Of a DNA stretch of 8,244 nt, positions 1 to 6,425 are shown piece by piece; position 1 is the stretch's first letter; every line of letters starts with the position of its first letter. The translations under genes were made by a program, and so were the position numbers. Source of the stretch: Synechococcaceae bacterium WB4_1_0192 (GTDB taxonomy: Bacteria > Cyanobacteriota > Cyanobacteriia > PCC-6307 > Cyanobiaceae); NCBI GenBank assembly GCA_009926195.1, contig RFPK01000077.1, positions 1-8,244 on the forward strand. Reading direction: 5' to 3'. The notes beneath the pieces were generated by a model. It saw nothing but the letters and a program-made list of their open reading frames with translations, had not been told where the DNA came from and searched no databases.

Positions 1-474
1 GAGTCTGAGCGGCTGGCCCGGCTGGGGGTCCGCAGCCAGGGGGAGCAGGGGCTCCTCTACGCCCGCATGCTCACCAAGGAGGATGCCCGGATCGACTGGA
101 GCCGCTCGGCCCTGGCGATCCATCGCACGGTGATGGGGCTCTACCCAGGTGCCACCACAAGCTGGAAGGGCCAGCGGCTCAAGGTGCTGGCCACTGAACC
201 GCTGGTGCGGCGCCTGGCGGACCAGCTCAGCCCGACCGCCGCCAGCCTGGCGCAGCGCTGGGGGCTGGAGTCCGGCAGCAGCGCAGCGATACCCGGTGAT
301 CCACCGGGCACGGTGCTGGCGATTGAACCGGAGGTTGGCGTGGTGGTGGCCAGCGGCGGTTGCCCACTGCTGCTGCGCGAAGCCCAGCTGGAGGGCAAGC
401 GGGCCAGCAGCGGCCAGGCCCTGATCCAGCAGCTGGGTGCCGAGCTGGGTGAGCGACTGGGCGACTGGGACTGA
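1..474 (+). CDS. fmt: Methionyl-tRNA formyltransferase, C-terminal part (5' end outside window)
   Basis: Fmt transfers a formyl group from 10-formyl-tetrahydrofolate to Met-tRNAfMet in the cytoplasm, making the bacterial initiator tRNA. The frame is open from base 1 and ends with TGA at 472-474, giving 157 residues of a protein usually about 310-340 long. What is visible is the end of the catalytic domain and the C-terminal tRNA-binding domain. The segment reading ARMLTKEDARIDWSRSA, about residues 20-36 here, is the family's linker signature, and the PGATTSWKGQRLKVLATEP stretch matches the start of the OB-like C-terminal domain. The true start lies upstream of the window; the ATG at 67 is internal. 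The gene converges on the J-domain gene with a 24-bp gap, and I see no clear terminator hairpin there. No anomaly was noticed in the visible part. Confidence 0.93.
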   Translation, partial: ESERLARLGVRSQGEQGLLYARMLTKEDARIDWSRSALAIHRTVMGLYPGATTSWKGQRLKVLATEPLVRRLADQLSPTAASLAQRWGLESGSSAAIPGDPPGTVLAIEPEVGVVVASGGCPLLLREAQLEGKRASSGQALIQQLGAELGERLGDWD

Positions 475-498
475 GCCGCAGGCCGCGGAGGGAGGGAT

Positions 499-1365
499 TC
501 AGGCGACCAGCAGCTGGTAGGCCTGGCTGATGCGATGGAAGTCCTCGGCGCGGCCGCCCAGATCGGGGTGGTGCTGCTTGACCAGCCGGCGGTGGGCACG
601 CTTGATCGCCTCGGTCGGCGCACCCCAGGGCAGGCCCAACAGCCGATAGGCCTCAACCCGGCGCGGATCGGCTCCCGCAGGCGCGTCGGCTGCCTGCTGG
701 TGCTGCTGTCCGCCCGAGAAGCCTGTGGTGTTGCGGCCACGGCTGTCGCTGCCCTGGCTGCTGCGCTGACTCCTGTGGTCGCTGCTGGTGCGGCGGCCTG
801 ACTCGCTGCGCTGGCGGGCGCGCAGGTCGGCGACGACGCGATTGGGATCATCATCAAGCCACTCCAGGGCGCTGACGCCGTAGAGCGCGAAGGCGGCGCG
901 AATCGCCAAACGGCGGCGGTTATCCGGGCCGGCCAGGGCCTGCTGCAGATCGCCGCCGAGCCCAGGCACCAGCCGATCCAGGCGCTGTTCGAGGGTCAGC
1001 TGAGGAAAGAAGCTGCGACGGTTGAGGGTCTCGATCAGGCCGCGCAGTCCCGTACCCGTATGCGGATCGCCGAGGCGCAGCTCGCGCCAGCCGGTCTGGG
1101 CAGCGAGGGCATCACCCCACTGCTGCACCTGCTCGGCCGTGACGCGTGCTGAGCCCTGAGACTGGGACCCCTGCCGCTGTGCACCGGGATCAGGGCGGGA
1201 TTGGCGATCCCACTGCTCCAGGAGCCGCCGCAACTGCTGAACCTCGCGGCGCAAGGCTTGGTTTTCAGCGAGCAGGGCTTGGTTTTCGGCAAGCAGGGCA
1301 TCGATGTTGGTGGTGACCCGTCGCGGCTGGGCAGCCGACGGCCACTGGCGCGGATCAAACCCCAT
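499..1365 (-). CDS. J-domain protein with N-terminal coiled coil and C-terminal J domain
   Basis: Predicted cytoplasmic DnaJ-type co-chaperone of 288 residues. The J domain lies at the extreme C-terminus (about 238-288): YRLLGLPWGAPTEAIKRAHR leads into helix II, then KQHHPDLGG with the HPD tripeptide at 266-268 that stimulates Hsp70 (DnaK) ATPase, then the helix III core. Canonical DnaJ has this domain at the N-terminus together with G/F and zinc-finger regions, which are absent here, so this is a class C J protein. Residues 22-52 form Leu/Glu/Gln heptads, including a perfect LLAENQA tandem, predicted to be coiled coil. The middle (78-182) is an unrecognised helical region. Residues 185-232 are a Ser/Arg/Gly/Gln-rich linker. 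The ATG start at 1365 is preceded by an in-frame TGA seven codons upstream, so little extension is possible; no strong Shine-Dalgarno sequence is visible. It lies 25 bp after the helicase stop, probably as the last gene of the minus-strand run. The client is unknown. Confidence 0.85.
   Translation of the reverse strand: MGFDPRQWPSAAQPRRVTTNIDALLAENQALLAENQALRREVQQLRRLLEQWDRQSRPDPGAQRQGSQSQGSARVTAEQVQQWGDALAAQTGWRELRLGDPHTGTGLRGLIETLNRRSFFPQLTLEQRLDRLVPGLGGDLQQALAGPDNRRRLAIRAAFALYGVSALEWLDDDPNRVVADLRARQRSESGRRTSSDHRSQRSSQGSDSRGRNTTGFSGGQQHQQAADAPAGADPRRVEAYRLLGLPWGAPTEAIKRAHRRLVKQHHPDLGGRAEDFHRISQAYQLLVA
1257..1298 (-). repeat. 21-bp tandem direct repeat encoding coiled-coil heptads
   Basis: Two adjacent 21-bp copies (1257-1277 and 1278-1298) differ at only two positions. 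On the minus strand they encode the identical heptad-sized unit LLAENQA twice within the J-domain protein. A unit of exactly seven codons keeps both the reading frame and the coiled-coil register, so copy number could change by slippage while only lengthening or shortening the coil by two helical turns. Confidence 0.85.
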
Positions 1366-1390
1366 CAGCTGGCGAGCCGGGTCTCAACGG

Positions 1391-2588
<1,198 letters not shown>

Positions 2589-2596
2589 GACCCCTG

Positions 2597-2620
2597 GGGG
2601 CTGACCAGCCCCGTTCGGGG
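2597..2620 (-). promoter_or_regulatory. Start-proximal hairpins ahead of the helicase ATG
   Basis: Two short hairpins share one arm: CCCC/GGGG with a 4-base loop (2620-2609), and GGGGCT/AGCCCC with a 4-base loop (2612-2597). They cannot form together. The second ends eight bases before the helicase ATG at 2588, followed by an AGGGG at 2595-2591 that is too close (2 bases) to be a good Shine-Dalgarno sequence. Pairing here would affect ribosome access. Short GC stems are common at this base composition, so the functional claim is weak. Confidence 0.35.
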
Positions 2621-2634
2621 ATCGGCTGCCCGTA

Positions 2635-2665
2635 GCGGCAGCGCCATTGGGGCTGGCGCTGCCGC
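2635..2665 (-). promoter_or_regulatory. Perfect 11-bp GC-rich hairpin in the helicase leader
   Basis: Bases 2635-2645 are exactly complementary to 2655-2665, giving an 11-bp all-GC-rich stem with a 9-base loop. The inner part of the proximal arm can instead pair with GCTGCC at 2625-2630 (6-bp stem, 6-base loop), so three segments offer two exclusive pairings. On the helicase transcript the large hairpin forms first and the alternative lies nearer the start codon, as in an attenuator or RNA switch. No T-run follows, so its role (terminator for the upstream gene, stabiliser or regulatory leader) is open. Confidence 0.5.
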
Positions 2666-2762
2666 GGCGACGCCGCCGGGTGGTGGAGCGGGAGGGCGGC
2701 TGCTGTCCGGCCGCGGGAGTGGAGGGGGACGTTATGGCAGCGGCCCTGGGGATGGAGTCACC

Positions 2763-3509
2763 CTAGGGTCCGCCGTGTCGGGGCTCCTCGGTGTAGAGCT
2801 GCCGGGCCTGCTCGAGCGTGAACAGCAGATCGGCATCGCTGAGCGCACAACCAGCGGGCCAGCACTGCGCCAACCAGTCGCGCAGCGCCACTGCGGGCGA
2901 GCCATCGCGTTCGAGATCGACGAAGAACTGATGCTGCGCCGCCAGCACGCGGAACTTGAGGAACTCCAGCAACTGGTGGCGCCTGATCAGGGCCTGCCTG
3001 CCATCCAGCACCCTGGCAACGAAACGACAGCGACCGGCATCCACCCCCAGCGCAAAGCGCGTGCCGAGCGGGAGGGTCCCCAGCGGCGGGGCCAGCACCT
3101 CAAGCCGGGAAGCGCTGTGATGGTGGGCCCGTTTGGTTTCCGGGTGGGGGTGGTAGATCAGAGCCTCACGGTCCCGCGGATCCGTCTCGGCGGGGGCTTC
3201 GTGGTGAGGGGGGGCCAACCATCGCAGACGACAACGCCAGAACGAGAAGGTCTCAGGTGGGTGTCGGTCAGTCCAGCGCAGGTGCGGCATGCAGTGGTCT
3301 GGATTCCGCAACTGCCAGGCGCCGGGCCCGAACTCCAGATTGAGGGTGGCGGGCTGGTAAGGGGCCAGATCCAGACCCAGACGACGGAAGTGCGGGGCCT
3401 GCAGCGTGATCGTGCCCGCCGGATAGGGGCTGTCGCTAGCGCGACCGGAGGCGACGCCATGGCCAGCCACCAGCTGGCCGACCCACCAGCTCAGGGTGGG
3501 ATCGGTCAT
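2763..3509 (-). CDS. Uncharacterised protein with RibK-like (CTP-dependent riboflavin kinase) cradle-loop features
   Basis: 248 residues, no signal peptide or membrane segment, so probably cytoplasmic. I do not recognise a named bacterial family. In order, the sequence shows VGQLVAGHGVASG (10-22), a segment ending PATLNLEF (53-60) whose TLN matches the Mg/nucleotide-binding motif of archaeal RibK, FSFWRCRLRWL (88-98), ALIYHP (116-121) with a His cluster (129-131), and RLEVLAPPLGTLPLGTRFAL (135-154). The archaeal enzymes have the same succession: GxVxxGxG, TLNL/V, a central strand, an IVxP strand with His, and IxxIAPxxLRxxLxLxDGD. That suggests a cradle-loop barrel, followed by an extra C-terminal helical region (170-248). 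A kinase role is only inferred; bacteria normally use RibF. The ATG at 3509 overlaps the TGA of the upstream DUF6464-like gene (4-bp ATGA), implying translational coupling. It ends in TAG 174 bp before the helicase. Confidence 0.8.
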   Translation of the reverse strand: MTDPTLSWWVGQLVAGHGVASGRASDSPYPAGTITLQAPHFRRLGLDLAPYQPATLNLEFGPGAWQLRNPDHCMPHLRWTDRHPPETFSFWRCRLRWLAPPHHEAPAETDPRDREALIYHPHPETKRAHHHSASRLEVLAPPLGTLPLGTRFALGVDAGRCRFVARVLDGRQALIRRHQLLEFLKFRVLAAQHQFFVDLERDGSPAVALRDWLAQCWPAGCALSDADLLFTLEQARQLYTEEPRHGGP

Positions 3510-3859
3510 GGCAGTGCAGGGCTGTGGTGAGCGCAGCGGTCACAGGGGCCATCCGGGAGCACGGCACAGCGCAGCAGCGGCGAGCGGGCATTGAAGCGGC
3601 AGCTGGGATCGCCGATCACCCAGCGCCCTTGCCAGAAACGGGCATCAGCCGGCTGGCGTTGCAGCTTCACCAGCAGGGCAATAGTGCTGAGTTCATAGCG
3701 GCCTGCCCGCAGTTGGTAGCGGTGATGGCGCTGCAACACCATGTAGCTGCGCTCCCCGACCACCAGCCAGCGACCAGGCTGGGGCACCTCCTCCAGTTCC
3801 AGGCGCTCCAGCAGGCGGTTGCTACCGGCCTGAAGCAGCTCAACACGCGTTGGGCTCAG
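3506..3859 (-). CDS. DUF6464-like Cys-rich cyanobacterial protein (probable CTG start)
   Basis: Small cytoplasmic protein of unknown function, 117 residues from the proposed start. It resembles the cyanobacterial DUF6464 family: PQPGRWLVVGERSYMVLQR (27-45), then HRYQLRAGRYEL (46-57), and a C-terminal signature GDPSCRFNARSPLLRCAV (84-101) continuing to PDGPCDRC (102-109). The four cysteines C87, C98, C106 and C109 (CX10CX7CX2C), with two adjacent His, look like a metal site; this is inferred. The start chosen is CTG at 3859-3857: AGGAGGTGAG lies at 3872-3863, about 7 bases upstream of it, and the CTG overlaps the TGA stop of terC by 4 bp. The only upstream ATG in frame (3943) would overlap terC by 88 bp and add a low-complexity N-terminus, and the next GTG downstream would remove conserved sequence. 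An automatic annotation may give 3506-3943. It is coupled by an ATGA overlap to the RibK-like gene. Confidence 0.8.
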   Translation of the reverse strand: MSPTRVELLQAGSNRLLERLELEEVPQPGRWLVVGERSYMVLQRHHRYQLRAGRYELSTIALLVKLQRQPADARFWQGRWVIGDPSCRFNARSPLLRCAVLPDGPCDRCAHHSPALP

Positions 3860-4662
3860 GGGCTCACCTCCTGCACCGTCTGGGGCGTGCGCCTGGAGAA
3901 TCCCCAGCTGAACAGCAGGGCCACCAGGGCCAGCAGGAGCCATTCGGGCGGCACCAGCTCCGGCAGCAGCACCCGCAGCACCAGGCGGATCCCGACCAAC
4001 CCGACCGCCAGGTAACCGGCTGTCTCGAGATGGTCGAATTCAGCGATCCAGCGGATGAACAGCGCTGAGGTGAGGCGCAGGGCCACCACACCGATCACGC
4101 CACCCACCATCACCAGCAACAGGTTGTCGCTGACGGCGACGGCGGCCGCCACGCTGTCGAGGGAGAAGGCCAGATCGGTGAGCGCGAGGGTGGTCGCCAC
4201 CGCAGCCAGGCCGCGATCGTGGGGTGGATGGGCCTGAAGCGATGGCCCGTGCAGGTCCGCCTCGACGGCAGCAGGATCGGACGGCAGGTCGGTGGCAGAG
4301 CCTTCAGCAGGGCCATCAGGGGTGGCGCTGCTGCCAGCGCCCTGCGGCCAGAGACTGGTGGCACAGAGCCAGAGCAGATAGCCGGCCGCCAGGAGCTGCA
4401 GGGGCCAGAAATCGAGCACCCAACGGGCAACGCCGATCAGGGCCAGGCGAAACAGCAGGGCGAGCCCCAGGCCCAGATTCAGGGCCTGGCCCTGCTGAGC
4501 CGGATCCTTGAGACGGCGCGAAATCGCCGCCAGGGCGATGGCGTTGTCGGCGGAGAGCACCGCCTCCAGCGCCACCAGCAGGGGCAGCAGCAGCAGCCAC
4601 TCACCCCACTGATCCGCCGCCTCGATCAAGGGCGAAAGGGATTGGATTGATTCCGCTTCCAT
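3856..4662 (-). CDS. TerC-family integral membrane protein
   Basis: 268-residue multi-pass inner-membrane protein of the TerC/Alx superfamily, whose studied members move metal ions (Mn2+ export, metal loading of secreted enzymes) or affect tellurite resistance. The two family signature repeats are present: EAVLSADNA (33-41) in the second hydrophobic segment, and LTDLAFSLDSV (about 160-170) in the second half, each with acidic residues that form the intramembrane metal site. About seven hydrophobic segments are visible: three to four before a hydrophilic acidic/Pro-rich loop (about 107-147), the rest after it. Length fits the short TerC type without CBS or CorC domains. The ATG at 4662 has only a weak upstream purine stretch. 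It is the first gene of the minus-strand run, and its promoter should lie in the 63-bp divergent gap. Its stop overlaps the next gene's CTG start. Substrate is not readable from sequence; Mn2+ is the best guess. Confidence 0.9.
   Translation of the reverse strand: MEAESIQSLSPLIEAADQWGEWLLLLPLLVALEAVLSADNAIALAAISRRLKDPAQQGQALNLGLGLALLFRLALIGVARWVLDFWPLQLLAAGYLLWLCATSLWPQGAGSSATPDGPAEGSATDLPSDPAAVEADLHGPSLQAHPPHDRGLAAVATTLALTDLAFSLDSVAAAVAVSDNLLLVMVGGVIGVVALRLTSALFIRWIAEFDHLETAGYLAVGLVGIRLVLRVLLPELVPPEWLLLALVALLFSWGFSRRTPQTVQEVSP
3863..3872 (-). promoter_or_regulatory. Strong ribosome binding site for the DUF6464-like gene
   Basis: The minus strand reads AGGAGGTGAG here, complementary to the 3' end of cyanobacterial 16S rRNA over about nine bases. 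The GGAGG core is 7 bases from the CTG at 3859, ideal spacing. It lies inside the last codons of terC, which fits reinitiation at a stop/start overlap, and it decides the start of the downstream gene. Confidence 0.7.
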
Positions 4663-4725
4663 CGAGGCCTGCAGCGGATCCGAGAGGGAGGCACTCTAGG
4701 GAGATCGCACCCTGCCGCCGCGGCG
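4663..4725. promoter_or_regulatory. Divergent intergenic region between terC and the 4726 gene
   Basis: A 63-bp gap between two head-to-head genes, so it should contain the promoter of the terC-led run and probably that of the plus-strand gene. I cannot point to confident -35/-10 pairs; TAGAGT (minus strand, near 4699-4694) is only a weak -10 resemblance. A purine-rich AGGGAGA on the plus strand at 4698-4704 is too far from the ATG at 4726 to be a normal Shine-Dalgarno sequence. Confidence 0.4.
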
Positions 4726-5610
4726 ATGGAGCCTGAGCCGATGCCACCTGCGCCAGACGCCACCCCGGAACCCTGGTTTGAGGCACGCCTGGCCCATGCG
4801 GAACAGGGCCGGCGGGTGGTGGAAGCCAGTGCCTGGCTGAGTGGCAGCTGTCTGGGGCGCAGCCTCGGCGAGGCCGCCGACGCCGAAACCGCCGAAGACC
4901 GGGCCATGACACGGCTGCGGCTGCGGCTGAAGGACCAGTCCGTCCAGGTGTCGCTGACCGCAGCAGCCCTGGCCCCAACGGCCCAGGCAGCACGACCCAT
5001 GGCACCGGCTCCAGTGCGGATCCAGCCCGCCGAGATCGCAGCGCCGGCCCGGGATCAGGGTCCAACCCAGGAGACCCTGTTCGAGGGCGGGCAAACCAGA
5101 CCGGATCACGGCATGCAACCGCCTGAACCACCTGAGCCCCATCCGTGGCCAGCGGAGCAGCCCGCAGCGGTGGCGGAACCGGCCCGGGATCCGGACGATT
5201 GGAGCGATGAGCTCGCCGAACTCGAGATCCAGCTGGCTCGACTGCAATGGGATCGCAGCCAGGAATCGCTCTACCTGCAGCGCGCCTTCGGCCATCCCAG
5301 CCGCAGCCGCATCACTACCTACACCGACCTGCTGGCCTATGTGCGTGCCCTGCGCCTTCTGCCCATGGACAGCACGCCGGAGCGCGCATCCGTGCCACTG
5401 CGCCGCCGCGATCTGCTCAGCCAGTGCGATGAACTTCTAGCCAGCCTGCGCTGGGACGCCGGGCGCGGTCGCCAGCTGCTGGAGGAGCAGTTCCGACTGA
5501 CCAGCCGCCAGCAACTGAGCGATGAACAGCTGCTGCAGTTCAACATGCTGCTGGAGGAGCAGCTCATCAATGCCGGCAGTGCGCCTGCAGCAGTTGCCAG
5601 CCCAGGCTGA
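4726..5610 (+). CDS. Uncharacterised cyanobacterial protein with a duplicated C-terminal helical module
   Basis: 294 residues, no signal peptide or membrane segment; function unknown. Three regions are visible. Residues 17-70 form a compact domain with the pattern SGSCLGRSLGEAADAETAED followed by basic helices. Residues 75-158 are a Pro/Ala/Glu-rich, probably disordered linker. Residues 161-281 hold two copies of one module: L-x2-L-x-WD at 170-176 and again at 238-244, F at 188 and 256, SR at 192-193 and 260-261, and LL at 202-203 and 269-270, all offset by 68 (67 at the end). Such short helical modules resemble those seen at the end of some Rad52-like and phage recombination proteins, but this is a faint likeness from memory. 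Start: the first ATG was chosen, and a second in-frame ATG follows at 4741; neither has a clear ribosome site. It is divergent from terC, and its last 44 bp overlap the 3' end of the HExxH gene in antisense. Confidence 0.8.
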   Translation: MEPEPMPPAPDATPEPWFEARLAHAEQGRRVVEASAWLSGSCLGRSLGEAADAETAEDRAMTRLRLRLKDQSVQVSLTAAALAPTAQAARPMAPAPVRIQPAEIAAPARDQGPTQETLFEGGQTRPDHGMQPPEPPEPHPWPAEQPAAVAEPARDPDDWSDELAELEIQLARLQWDRSQESLYLQRAFGHPSRSRITTYTDLLAYVRALRLLPMDSTPERASVPLRRRDLLSQCDELLASLRWDAGRGRQLLEEQFRLTSRQQLSDEQLLQFNMLLEEQLINAGSAPAAVASPG

Positions 5611-6358
5611 GGTGCTGCTGATTGGCGTAGGCCTCCTCCTCCAACCGCCGCTGCTGGGGCGACTGACCCGCATAGATCGGCGCGGCCAGGTTGGCGCGCT
5701 GGCGCAGGGCCACCTGACGGGACAGACCGAGCGGCTGGGGCTCAGCATGCAGGTGGCCGCGGCGGCAGCTCTGGGCCACATGAATCGCCTCATGGTTGAG
5801 GACGATGGCGAAATGATGACTGCCCTTGCCAGGCACATCCGGCCGGATGCGCAGCACAGCGCTGCGGGGCTCCCATTCCCCGGCGGCTCCGCGCTGGCGC
5901 GGCGGCCCGAGCACCACCCGCACACCCCGGGCCCGCAACGTCTGCAGCAGCGTCCGGATCGCCTGCCGTTCCAGCATGAAGCTGGGGGGCTGGCGGATCA
6001 ACGCCTTGATCTGTTCCAGACTCAGGGGCGGATCGCCCACCTGCCGCCGATAGACATAGCGAATGCCACCACCGGGGATCGGCTCGGCGCGGGGCTGCCA
6101 GCTGCGATCGCCGGCATCCAGTTGGCTGAACAGCAACGGATCCCGTTCGGGGTCGAGGGGAAAATCACTGGGCAGGAGCCTGGGGCGCTGGGCGCTCAGC
6201 GCCGGCTGAAAGGGCACCGCCCCGGGCAGCGGCGGGCGCGTCTGCAGCAGGGCCAGGGCGGCGGCTCCCAACAACAGCAGCGAGGCACCCAGCACAGGCC
6301 GCAGCAGCAAGCTTTTGAGCTCCCCGGGCAGTTCGCTTCGCCAAGCTAGGTAGGACAC
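5567..6358 (-). CDS. Predicted membrane-anchored HExxH metallopeptidase-like protein
   Basis: 263 residues, unnamed. A hydrophobic segment at about 21-39 (after basic/charged residues) predicts one N-terminal membrane anchor, with the rest on the outer face of the membrane; a Pro-rich stretch follows. The C-terminal half contains LNHEAIHVAQSC (187-198), with the HExxH zinc motif H189, E190 and H193, and further on EEEAYANQ (240-247), where a Glu could be the third zinc ligand as in gluzincins. Spacing of about 47-49 residues fits that class. This supports a zinc-dependent peptidase-like fold; activity is inferred and no substrate is indicated. The start is GTG at 6358-6356. No strong Shine-Dalgarno sequence is seen, so a start a few codons inside is possible. 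It is divergent from mfd with a 38-bp gap, and its 3' end overlaps the convergent 4726-5610 gene by 44 bp. Confidence 0.8.
   Translation of the reverse strand: MSYLAWRSELPGELKSLLLRPVLGASLLLLGAAALALLQTRPPLPGAVPFQPALSAQRPRLLPSDFPLDPERDPLLFSQLDAGDRSWQPRAEPIPGGGIRYVYRRQVGDPPLSLEQIKALIRQPPSFMLERQAIRTLLQTLRARGVRVVLGPPRQRGAAGEWEPRSAVLRIRPDVPGKGSHHFAIVLNHEAIHVAQSCRRGHLHAEPQPLGLSRQVALRQRANLAAPIYAGQSPQQRRLEEEAYANQQHLSLGWQLLQAHCRH
6104..6111. repeat. HIP1 octamer (GCGATCGC)
   Basis: One exact copy of the highly iterated palindrome 1 octamer, within the HExxH protein gene. HIP1 is over-represented in many cyanobacterial genomes, though it is sparse or absent in some picocyanobacteria. A single copy in 8 kb of GC-rich DNA could be chance and only mildly supports the cyanobacterial assignment. 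Confidence 0.6.
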
Positions 6359-6396
6359 GGCGACCGGCCACCGATTGCGAGGATGCCCCTCACTCG
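6359..6396. promoter_or_regulatory. Short divergent gap before mfd
   Basis: A 38-bp gap separates two head-to-head genes, leaving little room for two promoters; they may overlap neighbouring coding sequence. A GAGG at 6379-6382 is the only ribosome-site-like motif and lies 14 bases before the ATG at 6397, longer than ideal. An out-of-frame ATG at 6383 follows it directly. Confidence 0.35.
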
Positions 6397-6425
6397 ATGC
6401 CCGCTCTCCACGCCATGCCCCTCAC
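6383..6425 (+). repeat. Direct repeat around the mfd start codons
   Basis: The 11-mer ATGCCCCTCAC occurs at 6383-6393 and 6415-6425, with a third ATGCCC at 6397 between them. The outer two copies are 32 bp apart and so in different frames; 6397 and 6415 share the mfd frame. From 6383 a frame of about 40 codons runs to a TGA inside mfd. This may be a small duplication at the gene's start, or chance in C-rich DNA. Confidence 0.55.

Larger units (their letters stand above)
2589..2762 (-). other. Intergenic leader upstream of the helicase, GC-rich and rich in inverted repeats
   Basis: A 174-bp stretch between the stop of the RibK-like gene and the helicase ATG. It holds no recognised gene or RNA. 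In the helicase frame it stays open back to the TAG that ends the upstream gene (2765-2763) but has no ATG, GTG or TTG start; it would encode a low-complexity Ser/Pro/Arg/Ala stretch. A weak -10-like CATAAC lies on the minus strand at about 2738-2733 without a convincing -35, so a promoter is possible but not supported. The right half contains the inverted repeats listed separately. No U-tract follows them, so an ordinary intrinsic terminator is not shown. Confidence 0.5.

Noticed and set aside
475..498. Bidirectional terminator between fmt and the J-domain gene
   Set aside because: The 24-bp gap has GC-rich bases but no good inverted repeat and no T-tract.
141..857. 238-codon minus-strand frame bridging fmt and the J-domain gene
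   Set aside because: It overlaps two well-supported genes in other frames and is Ala/Ser/Arg/Pro-rich without motifs.
4601..5295. Long minus-strand frames opposite the 4726-5610 gene
   Set aside because: They lack recognisable domains, whereas the plus-strand product has an internal duplication and a conserved-looking N-terminal domain.
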